A stretch of DNA of 64,000 nt, taken from assembly GCA_002347265.1 (NCBI GenBank), contig DDYB01000011.1, positions 86,985 through 150,984 of the forward strand, read 5' to 3'. Source of the DNA: Desulfobacteraceae bacterium UBA2245. Its GTDB lineage: Bacteria; Desulfobacterota; Desulfobacteria; Desulfobacterales; UBA2245. The notes under the pieces were generated by a model. The model was not told the DNA's origin and ran no database searches. It saw only the letters and a list, made by a program, of their open reading frames with translations. Of the stretch, positions 51,633 to 59,446 are shown piece by piece; position 1 is the stretch's first letter; each line of letters opens with the position of its first letter. The translations under genes were made by a program, and so were the position numbers.

Positions 51633-53393
51633 ATGAAGAAGCTCATTATTTTATTGATCATCCTGATCAGCAACGCCGCCTTCGGCGACGAAACCTTTCC
51701 GCCGGCAGGCTGGACCGACCGTCCCAATCCCCTGGCCAGCCCGAACGCAGTCGCCGGAGGTGAAATTTCCATTTTCGCCGGCCAGTATCCCAAAAGTCTC
51801 AACTATTACCTGGACAACAATGTGCTTTCCGCAGAGATTTTCGGGGCTATTTACGAAACGCTGCTTGCGCTCAATCCCATTACGCTTGAGTATGAGCCCG
51901 GCCTGGCCGAAAAATGGACCATCTCCGAGGACCGGAAAACCTTTACCTTCTACCTGAACCCCCTTGCCCGGTGGAGCGACGGCACACCGATCACCGCCCA
52001 GGATGTCCAGTGGACCTGCGCGACCATCGTCGATCCGAAAAACCTGACCGGACCGCACAAACTCGACATGGAACGCTTCGATCCGCCGGTGGTCATAGAC
52101 GAGCGGACCATCCGATTTACGGCCCGCGACGTGCACTGGAAGAATCTGGGCGCTGCCGGCGGATTTCATATTCTGTGCAGGCATGCGTTCGAGGGCAGGG
52201 ATTTCAACAAGATCAATTTTGAATTTCCCGTGGTTTCCGGTCCCTACCGGCTGGGAAAAATCCAGGAGAGTCTGGCAATTTCCATTGAAAGACGCCCGGA
52301 CTGGTGGGCGCGAAACGCGCTGCGCCATCAGGGGACCGGCAATTTTCAAACCATGAAATTCAAATTCTTCGCCGAGCGGGAAAACGCCTTTGAATCCTTC
52401 AAAAAAGGAGAAATCGACCTTTTTCCCATCTACACCTCCCGAATCTGGGTTCATGAAACCCAGGGCGAGAAATTTCTGAAGAACTGGATCGTCAAGCAAA
52501 AGATTTACAATCATGCGCCGATCGGATTTCAGGGGTTTGCCATGAACATGCGTCGGCCGCCGTTTGACGATCTTCGAACGCGCAAAGCCATGGCTCTGCT
52601 GCTGGACCGCCGGAAGATGAACAGCGCCCTGATGTACGACCAGTACTTTCTGCACCGCTCTTATTTTGAAGATCTTTATTCGGCCCAGAATCCCTGTCAG
52701 AATCCGGAAATCGAACTCGACAAGCACAAGGCCCGGGAACTGTTAAACGCCGCCGGATGGTCGGTGAATCCGAAAACAGGATATCTGGAAAAAGGCGGAA
52801 AACGGTTTTCGTTTCGCTTTCTGACACGGGAAGCCTCTTCCGAAACCTTCCTGGCCATTTACGCCGAAGATCTCAAAGATGCGGGCATCGAGCTGATCAT
52901 CGACAAAAAGGACTGGGCCGCCTGGGCCAGGGACATGGACGAGTTCAATTTCGAAATGACATGGGCGAGCTGGAGTTCCGGCGTATTCAAGGATCCGGAA
53001 GGCATGTGGTCATCGGGCGAAGCCGAACGCCAAGGCGGAAACAACATCACCGGGTTTAAGAACCCGAGGGTGGACGCGCTGATTGAAACCCAGAAGGCGG
53101 TTTTCGATGTTCAAAAACGAAACGCCATCTGCCGGGAAATCGACAGAATCGTTGCCGAAGCCTATCCGTACGTACTTTTGTGGAATATCAATTACACCCG
53201 TCTGCTGTACTGGAACAAATTCGGAACGCCGCCGACGGTGCTGTCTAAATTCGGACGGGAAGACAGCGCATACTGGTACTGGTGGTCGGATGTCGATGCA
53301 CTGGCAGACCTGAATGATGCCGTCCGATTCGGGGATCACCTCATCCCCAGAGAGCCTGCGGTTTATTTCGACCAGATCTTCCAGGAAAATTGA
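51633..53393 (+). CDS. Periplasmic solute-binding protein, family 5 (YejA-like)
   Basis: The 586-residue protein has a signal peptide (KKLIILLIILISNAAFG) and the family 5 solute-binding architecture: YETLLALNPITLEYEPGLAE, FYLNPLARWSDGTPITAQDV, RKAMALLLDRRKMN and AWARDMDEFNFEMTWASWSS. It resembles YejA of microcin C/oligopeptide uptake. No permease or ATPase genes adjoin it in the window, so it is an orphan whose transporter lies elsewhere. GGAGAG precedes ATG 51633. Confidence 0.85.
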   Translation: MKKLIILLIILISNAAFGDETFPPAGWTDRPNPLASPNAVAGGEISIFAGQYPKSLNYYLDNNVLSAEIFGAIYETLLALNPITLEYEPGLAEKWTISEDRKTFTFYLNPLARWSDGTPITAQDVQWTCATIVDPKNLTGPHKLDMERFDPPVVIDERTIRFTARDVHWKNLGAAGGFHILCRHAFEGRDFNKINFEFPVVSGPYRLGKIQESLAISIERRPDWWARNALRHQGTGNFQTMKFKFFAERENAFESFKKGEIDLFPIYTSRIWVHETQGEKFLKNWIVKQKIYNHAPIGFQGFAMNMRRPPFDDLRTRKAMALLLDRRKMNSALMYDQYFLHRSYFEDLYSAQNPCQNPEIELDKHKARELLNAAGWSVNPKTGYLEKGGKRFSFRFLTREASSETFLAIYAEDLKDAGIELIIDKKDWAAWARDMDEFNFEMTWASWSSGVFKDPEGMWSSGEAERQGGNNITGFKNPRVDALIETQKAVFDVQKRNAICREIDRIVAEAYPYVLLWNINYTRLLYWNKFGTPPTVLSKFGREDSAYWYWWSDVDALADLNDAVRFGDHLIPREPAVYFDQIFQEN

Positions 53394-53587
53394 AAGAACG
53401 TTGATCAGAAAACAATGCGAGCCCCGCCGGGATCCTGAATGGAAAAAGTGTGCCTTTCTTCCGGGGCTCCCATCTCCGCAGAAACCGCCTCAATAGAGCG
53501 AGGCTTGTGGTGATGATTTCTTCTCTACTGTCATCCCATTCTCCTTTGGAATGTTATCGGTGAAACACTGATGAGATGACAGCCGAT

Positions 53588-53626
53588 CGCCATCTTCCGG
53601 CTCTGTTATGGGGCCGGAAGATGGCG
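53588..53626. terminator. Hairpin downstream of the solute-binding protein gene
   Basis: A perfect 14-bp stem (CGCCATCTTCCGGC and its complement) with an 11-nt loop. No T-run follows in either direction. It is 195 bp past the stop of the YejA-like gene and may be a Rho-independent-like pause or attenuator. Confidence 0.45.
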
Positions 53627-53780
53627 CTTCCTGCGTTTCTCAAACTGTACGGAGAGATATTAACTTTTTCATTTAAATTTTCAAAAAACCTAACAGTCCT
53701 GAATTATAGTATTTATACAGCATTCCCCTTGTGCTGCATCTCTGTTTTTGGATAAATTTCTTTCAGACAAATGATAATTG

Positions 53781-53809
53781 TTGACAATAAGATATCAACA
53801 TAATATAAA
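53781..53809 (+). promoter_or_regulatory. Strong sigma-70 promoter of the MFS transporter
   Basis: TTGACA (53781-53786), 17-bp spacer and TATAAA (53804-53809) lie in AT-rich sequence 350 bp before ATG 54159. This implies a leader of about 340 nt. Confidence 0.6.
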
Positions 53810-54158
53810 CCTATTAAAATGAATAAATGATATTCAGTTGTTTTTGATTTTTTTAGATTATAATTCATCTATTTTTAAAATAGCTGTTTGCACTACAAGC
53901 CAAAAGTTCCACCAGAAATGAAATCATGATCCAAAAAACGCAAAACATTCAGAATTTTTCAGGGCTGCTCTGAAAGAATGCGCCTTATGCCCCCTGCGCT
54001 GATGTCGATTTTCAGAAATATGCACTTGAAAGCAAAGCTTCGGATTTAAAAAAACAAAACAACGGATGAAAGGAGGGAAGAAAAGACTTCGACGACTCAA
54101 TTAAAAATCATTTCAAGGGGGATCAATTAAAGGTTTTTAATTACAAGGAGGAAATTAT
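53810..54158 (+). other. Long untranslated leader of the MFS transporter
   Basis: About 340 nt between the predicted promoter and the start codon contain no gene. Purine-rich blocks (GAAAGGAGGGAAGAAAAG and the RBS AAGGAGG) occur near the end. I cannot fold it reliably by eye into a known riboswitch class. Confidence 0.35.
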
Positions 54159-55397
54159 ATGGCGGCTGAACAAGTAGAAACCCAAATGCCCAGATGGATT
54201 TATCTGCTTCTGGGACTGCTCGGGAGTACCACCTGCGGCATGCTTCTCTATGCGTGGAGCGTTTTTATCAAACCCCTGAACGCTGAATTCGGATGGTCCC
54301 GCTCGGAAATCGCTCTTGCCTTCGCGATCTGCTGTCTGATTTTCGGCCTGATGACCTTCCCGGCCGGTCGTCTGAGCGATAAATTCGGTCCCAGACTGGT
54401 CGTTGTCGGCGGCGGCATCATTCTGTGCATCGGCTTTATTTTATCCGGCTTCATTACAAGCAAACTCCAGCTGTACATTACCTATGGCGTAATCGCCGGA
54501 TTCGGCGGCGGGTGCATCTACCTGCCTCCCATCGCCACGGCGCCCAAATGGTGGCCTGACCGAAGGGCGCTGGCAACCGGTTTTGCCGTGGTTGGCCTGG
54601 GTCTTGGGTCTTTTCTCATGGGTCCGCTGGCCACAAAGATCATCAACAGTCCGGATTATGGCTGGCGGTACGTGTTCTGGTACTGCGGAGCGGCCATGGG
54701 GATCATGGCGGTCATCGCCGGCCTTCCTCTGAAGTACCCCCCAAAGGGCTGGAAACCGGCTGGATGGAATCCCCCCGCACCGGCGGCTGGGAAAAAAGCC
54801 TCTCGCGACTTCACCCATGAAGAATCCATTCGAACTCCGCAATTCTGGCTGCTGTATCTGAGCTACTTCGCCGGTTCATTCGCCGGACTGATGGTCATCG
54901 GTCATATCGCCGCCACCGGAATCGACCGGGGTTTAACGCCGATGCAGGCAGCCGGTGCGGTCAGCGCGCTGGCCTTTGCCAATGCGGCGACCCGTATCAT
55001 CACCGGCATTGTTGTCGACAAAATCGGCGTCAAGGCGGTTTTTGTGGTCTGGTTTGCACTGCAGACGGCTGCCATGCTCCTGCTGTTCCCGGCCGCATCC
55101 TCACAATGGGCACTGTGGCTCTGCGCAGCCCTCATCGGCTGGAACTACGGCGGCATGTTCACCCTGTTCCCTGCTGCCTGTCTTGCTTACTTCGGCCCGA
55201 CCGCTCAGGGCTCCAACTACGGTCTGCTGTTTACCGCGTGGGGTTTTGCCGGATTTGCCGGACCCTGGGTCGGCGGCTATCTCAAAGATACCACCGGCAC
55301 TTACTATATGCCGTTTATTATCGGTGCCATCGTGGTGGCGGTTTCGGTCATCATCTCCGCCACCCTGAAAGCGCCTGCAACCAAAGATCAGGAATAG
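54159..55397 (+). CDS. MFS transporter of the oxalate/formate antiporter (OFA) type
   Basis: The 412-residue protein has 12 predicted transmembrane segments. Family signatures are WSVFIKPLNAEFGWSRSEIA, AGRLSDKFGPRLVVVGGGII, AGFGGGCIYLPPIATAPKWW and ISATLKAPA at the end. The OFA family exchanges small dicarboxylates or other organic acids. AAGGAGG precedes ATG 54159; the strong promoter, long leader and strong RBS suggest high expression. A perfect terminator follows. The substrate is not known. Confidence 0.9.
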   Translation: MAAEQVETQMPRWIYLLLGLLGSTTCGMLLYAWSVFIKPLNAEFGWSRSEIALAFAICCLIFGLMTFPAGRLSDKFGPRLVVVGGGIILCIGFILSGFITSKLQLYITYGVIAGFGGGCIYLPPIATAPKWWPDRRALATGFAVVGLGLGSFLMGPLATKIINSPDYGWRYVFWYCGAAMGIMAVIAGLPLKYPPKGWKPAGWNPPAPAAGKKASRDFTHEESIRTPQFWLLYLSYFAGSFAGLMVIGHIAATGIDRGLTPMQAAGAVSALAFANAATRIITGIVVDKIGVKAVFVVWFALQTAAMLLLFPAASSQWALWLCAALIGWNYGGMFTLFPAACLAYFGPTAQGSNYGLLFTAWGFAGFAGPWVGGYLKDTTGTYYMPFIIGAIVVAVSVIISATLKAPATKDQE

Positions 55398-55454
55398 CCG
55401 GGATTTGCTCGGAAGTCATGATCGACCCGGTGCATCAACCTGATGCGCTTCTGC

Positions 55455-55484
55455 AAAAAAGGTCCCCGTTCGGGGACCTTTTTT
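55455..55484. terminator. Bidirectional intrinsic terminator
   Basis: AAAAAAGGTCCCCG pairs with CGGGGACCTTTTTT with a 2-nt loop. The perfect stem has T-runs in both directions, so it ends the MFS transcript and the kdnB transcript. Confidence 0.92.
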
Positions 55485-55501
55485 GGCGTTTTAATGTTGG
55501 A

Positions 55502-56569
55502 TTACATTCTCAGGTAAAGCTCTTTAATGCGATCGCGCGTCATGACTGCTTTCCAGTTCCTGCCCAGAGCGTTCTCCCATAAAGGTTCAAGAACCAGGGA
55601 AACATCAACCATCTTTTCCAACTGCGACTCGCTGATTCCGGATGTAATTTTCCGGGGAAGATCGATCTCGTTCTTTTCCAGCATTTTTCTGAACACACGG
55701 ACCCCTTCGGGATAAAACTCTTCCAGATAGTCAAAAACAATGGTGTTGCCGATCCCGTGATGCACACCCAGCACAAAGGCCAGCCCGTAGGAAAGCGCAT
55801 GGCAGACGCCGACCTGGGAATACGCGATGCTCATGCCGCCAAAATATGAGGCCATCATCAACTTGTCGTCGCCGGCCGGTCCGTCCTGCAAAAAAACCTC
55901 CTCGCAGAGCTGAAGCGATTTTTCCCCGTATGCCTTGCTGAAGGCGTTGAGAAAGGTGCCGTTCAGCGACTCGATATCATGAACGTAGCAGTCCATCCCC
56001 GTGTAAAACCACTGATCTTTCGGCACGCCGGCGGTGAGCTCCGGATCCAGCACGATCTGATCAAAAACAGTGAAATCCGAATTAATGCCCAGCTTTTTTT
56101 CCGGGCCGGTCAGCACCGTGGTTCTGGACACCTCGGATCCGGTTCCGGAAAGCGTGGGAACACCCACATGATACACAGCCGGGTTTTTGATCAGATCCCA
56201 CCCCTGATACTCTGCCGAGGAACCCGGATTGGTCAGCATCAGGGACACGGCCTTGGCAAGATCCATGGTGCTGCCTCCGCCGATGCCGATCACACCGGCA
56301 GGTTTTCGATCTGAAAACTCCCTGACCTGCCGGGTCAGCGCATCCACATATTTGGTTTTGGGTTCGTCATCGGCATTGACCCACAGCAGCATATCCTGAC
56401 TTTGAAAAGGAACTCTTTCGCGAAGCGCCCTGTCTTTGAATACATCATCAACCATGAACACCATAAAATCGTCGGAACGCAGCCGTTTGGGCCGCAGAAT
56501 GTCGTCCAGTTGACTGAAAGCCCCTCTGCCGAAGACAACATGAGAGACCACTTTAAAATTTCGAAACAT
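55502..56569 (-). CDS. kdnB: 3-deoxy-alpha-D-manno-octulosonate 8-oxidase KdnB
   Basis: The 355-residue iron-containing alcohol dehydrogenase begins MFRNFKVVSHVVFGRGAFSQ and has the nucleotide motif VIGIGGGSTMDLAKAVSLM, VPTLSGTGSEVSRTTVL and the metal-ligand stretch GVCHALSYGLAFVLGVHHG. Adjacent kdnA is the matching aminotransferase, so the pair is the Kdo8N pathway described in Shewanella: KdnB oxidises C8 of Kdo to an aldehyde and KdnA aminates it. AGGGAAACAG precedes ATG 56569. A perfect terminator closes the gene. Confidence 0.88.
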   Translation of the reverse strand: MFRNFKVVSHVVFGRGAFSQLDDILRPKRLRSDDFMVFMVDDVFKDRALRERVPFQSQDMLLWVNADDEPKTKYVDALTRQVREFSDRKPAGVIGIGGGSTMDLAKAVSLMLTNPGSSAEYQGWDLIKNPAVYHVGVPTLSGTGSEVSRTTVLTGPEKKLGINSDFTVFDQIVLDPELTAGVPKDQWFYTGMDCYVHDIESLNGTFLNAFSKAYGEKSLQLCEEVFLQDGPAGDDKLMMASYFGGMSIAYSQVGVCHALSYGLAFVLGVHHGIGNTIVFDYLEEFYPEGVRVFRKMLEKNEIDLPRKITSGISESQLEKMVDVSLVLEPLWENALGRNWKAVMTRDRIKELYLRM

Positions 56570-56650
56570 ATCTGTTTCCCTTTCTGTTTTCCTTTATCAA
56601 TGCCCGGTTATCGGCAACCTCCCGAAAAAACCAGAAATTCGTTGCAGGTC

Positions 56651-57838
56651 TCAAGCGCCCAGCGCCCGACGCATTTTCTCAATACGCAGGGCAATGTCCG
56701 CCTCGGTCCAGGACAGCTTGATCTGCATGGAGATCAGCCTCTTGATAATATTGTCGGACTGCGGCAGATGAACCCGCTCATAATCCGGGCAACGCCCTGT
56801 CAGGGTCTGCGGCAACCTGAAGGCGGAAGCCATTTTTTTGAGGTGCTCCCAGCGTCTCAGGTAGTGCCAGTTGTTGTCATACCAGTAAAAGCATCCATCC
56901 ACGCCGGCCCGGCCAAGATCCAAAGCCGCCTGGCGCGTACGGTCTTCGGAAGAAAGCAAAAAGGAAAGAAAGGTCGCCGAATCCCCGTTCTCATCTGGAA
57001 CCTTGCGGAAAGTCAGTCCCGGAATTGCTGTCAGCGCCTCTTTGATTGCCGTTTTACTGGCGCGTTGAACCTCTAAAATACGATCCAGTTTTCGAAGCTG
57101 AGCCAGGCCGACAGCGGCATTCAATTCGCTGATCCGGTGATTGGTTCCAAGAATGGGATGCCCTTCGAGACCGCGATCCGACCCGACATGCTCATGGCCG
57201 TGATCGGCATAGGAATGCGCCTTCTCATACAAACCGGCATCGTTGGTAATCACGGCGCCCCCCTCTCCGCAGGTGATGGTTTTTACCGGGTCAAAGGAAA
57301 AACAGCCCATCTGTCCGAAAGCGCCGAGGGCTTTGCCCTGATAGACGGCCCCCAGAGCCTGACAGGCATCCTCGATCAACACCAGGCCCTTTCGGGCGCA
57401 AAACTGAGCAATCTCATCAATCCGGGCCATGGAGCCGCACATGTGCACCGGCAGAATCGCCCTGGTCCGGGAAGTGACCGCATCTTCGAGCCGATCCGGA
57501 TCCAGGCACAGCGTCTCGTCGATTTCCCCGAACACCGGTATCGCGCCTGCGCTGAGCACCGATTCGATGGTGGCAACAAAAGTGAACGGCGGAACCACAA
57601 CCTCATCGCCGGCGCCGATTCCGCAGCAGGCCAGCGCAATATTCAGAGCCGCCGTTCCGCTGGAACAAAGATGCGCGTAGCCGACATTCAGCCGTTCGGC
57701 CAGCTCGGACTCAAAGCCTCTCGCCTTCCAGCGGCCTTTGCGCGCCTGGTCAAAACCATACCGGAATAAAACGCCTGTCTCAAGGACCTCGTTCACCTCT
57801 TTGCGCTCTTCTTCTCCAAACCACTCAAAACCCGGCAT
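56651..57838 (-). CDS. kdnA: 8-amino-3,8-dideoxy-D-manno-octulosonate transaminase KdnA
   Basis: The 395-residue PLP aminotransferase of the DegT fold reads MPGFEWFGEEERKEVNEVLE, then GVLFRYGFD, SSGTAALNIALACCGIGAGD, MCGSMARIDEIAQFCARK, and the PLP-lysine block FSFDPVKTITCGEGGAVI. GCFYWYDNNWHYLRRWEHLK near the end is typical of KdnA. It transfers an amino group to the 8-aldehyde made by KdnB. GGAGACATGAAAT precedes ATG 57838. It lies between kdnB (81 bp downstream) and the penicillin-binding protein gene (90 bp upstream). Confidence 0.9.
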   Translation of the reverse strand: MPGFEWFGEEERKEVNEVLETGVLFRYGFDQARKGRWKARGFESELAERLNVGYAHLCSSGTAALNIALACCGIGAGDEVVVPPFTFVATIESVLSAGAIPVFGEIDETLCLDPDRLEDAVTSRTRAILPVHMCGSMARIDEIAQFCARKGLVLIEDACQALGAVYQGKALGAFGQMGCFSFDPVKTITCGEGGAVITNDAGLYEKAHSYADHGHEHVGSDRGLEGHPILGTNHRISELNAAVGLAQLRKLDRILEVQRASKTAIKEALTAIPGLTFRKVPDENGDSATFLSFLLSSEDRTRQAALDLGRAGVDGCFYWYDNNWHYLRRWEHLKKMASAFRLPQTLTGRCPDYERVHLPQSDNIIKRLISMQIKLSWTEADIALRIEKMRRALGA

Positions 57839-57928
57839 ATTTCATGTCTCCTTATGATTTTACGGTTACGGTCGACACCGGCGCAGGGACTCAATCCGCC
57901 AGGCGCTCACGGGAACCGGGATCCCGAC

Positions 57929-59353
57929 CTAACCGCGGTCTTCAGCCTTCCCGGCCATTTGACTGAAATAATTGCTGAAATACTCACGAATGGCGATACG
58001 GGCATACTGCGAAGCCCGGGTTCCGATGTACCGTTCATGCCCCACGACAACGGATACCGCCAACCTGCCCGGCCCGTTTTTATCCCGGGCAAATCCGACA
58101 AACCAGTCCAGCCGCACATCACGAGACGCATTGTCGATCGATCCGGTTTTGCCCCCCAGGTTCAGCCTGGAGAGCGTTTTGTCGCTTCGATACCCGCTGA
58201 AGGCCTTGCGACAGGTTCCGGATGACACCGTTTCCTCCATCAGAGAGCCGATCATTCGGGAAGTTTCCGGGGATATCGCCCTGCCGATCATCTCCGGTTG
58301 ATGCCGGTATAAGGTTTTACCGTTCTCATCCACAACGGCGTCGATAATTCCCGGCGCAATCAGCTGCCCGCGGTTGAAAACCGCGCTGGAAAGGATGGCG
58401 CCGTGCAGGGGGGAAATCGTGGTGTCGCGGTTAAAGCCGCAGGAGACTTCCGCCAGGCGGTAAGGCTCTTCGGAAAACACGACCCGGCTCAGGCTCAGGG
58501 GAAGTTCAAAATCGATATCATGATTAAAACCGAAAGCTTCGGCATGTTTCTCAAGCACAATCGGGCCCAGCCGCAGGGCGCCGATTTTTCCGAATACCGG
58601 GTTTACCGATTGGGCAAACGCATCTTTCAGAGTAATCTTTTGCGAATAGCGATCCTCGCGATCCCGCAGTTGATGTTTGTAAAGGGTGTGTTTTCCGCCA
58701 TTGAACGCAAAGACGGTCTGAGGATTGTATCCGCAGCTTTCAATGCAGGCGGCAGCCGTAACGATCTTGAAAATACTGGCTGCGGGAAATCCCGAAGTGC
58801 ATGGATTCGAGGAAGCTTCGGTCTTGTCAAATCCGGTCATGGCCAGAATCCGTCCACTGTCCGGGTCCATGACCACGATCCCCACATACCGGCAGTTGAC
58901 GACATCCAGTTTCTCTATTAATACACGCTGCAGAGACGTATTGAGGCTGGTCTCCACACGAAAAGCATGACCATCGCGTGAAATGCTGAATCGATCTTCG
59001 GTCCGGCTGAGAAGATCCTGATTTTCAAGCAGAATTCGAAGATCCTTTTTTTCCAGCATCCGATTGCCGAGCCCGGCATCCGGTTTTACCGAGGCCTTTT
59101 CGAGGCTGCCGCCGGACGCGCAGCCGACCCCGCCCAAGCCATATCCGGCATCAGACTTTTCAGCAGCCTTGCCACAGCTGCGCACACTCGATCCGCCCAT
59201 CCAGGCGAGCAGAACCGCGCATAAAACGGTAAAATAAGTCAGGTATTTCAAACGGTTTCTGCCGGCGCTTTTCCGCTTGAGATTCTCCTGATAAACGCGC
59301 CACGTCGGTCTTTTCGCACAAATCGGGACATAATTGATGTTTTTGTCGTCCAT
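57929..59353 (-). CDS. Penicillin-binding protein, transpeptidase only
   Basis: The 474-residue protein has a 30-residue cytoplasmic leader, one transmembrane helix (YLTYFTVLCAVLLAWM), a short Cys/Gly-rich linker and a transpeptidase domain with SIFK (193-196), SVN and KTGS motifs. GIVVMDPDSGRILAMTGFDK fits the PBP core. No glycosyltransferase or dimerisation domain precedes it, so it is smaller than class B FtsI/PBP2. It may be a specialised transpeptidase; a beta-lactam-target role is inferred from the motifs. It lies between metG and kdnA. Confidence 0.87.
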   Translation of the reverse strand: MDDKNINYVPICAKRPTWRVYQENLKRKSAGRNRLKYLTYFTVLCAVLLAWMGGSSVRSCGKAAEKSDAGYGLGGVGCASGGSLEKASVKPDAGLGNRMLEKKDLRILLENQDLLSRTEDRFSISRDGHAFRVETSLNTSLQRVLIEKLDVVNCRYVGIVVMDPDSGRILAMTGFDKTEASSNPCTSGFPAASIFKIVTAAACIESCGYNPQTVFAFNGGKHTLYKHQLRDREDRYSQKITLKDAFAQSVNPVFGKIGALRLGPIVLEKHAEAFGFNHDIDFELPLSLSRVVFSEEPYRLAEVSCGFNRDTTISPLHGAILSSAVFNRGQLIAPGIIDAVVDENGKTLYRHQPEMIGRAISPETSRMIGSLMEETVSSGTCRKAFSGYRSDKTLSRLNLGGKTGSIDNASRDVRLDWFVGFARDKNGPGRLAVSVVVGHERYIGTRASQYARIAIREYFSNYFSQMAGKAEDRG

Positions 59354-59446
59354 GAAGTCTTTCCCGATGCGTCCCTCGCTGTTTTCCACGGGCAAAGCCC
59401 GAATGCCGGAATAAAAATGATTGCGTATGTATCCGGTTTGTTCGGG

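Noticed and set aside
53588..53626. Rho-independent terminator of the solute-binding gene
   Set aside because: Strong stem but no T-run in either direction; kept only as a hairpin with low confidence.
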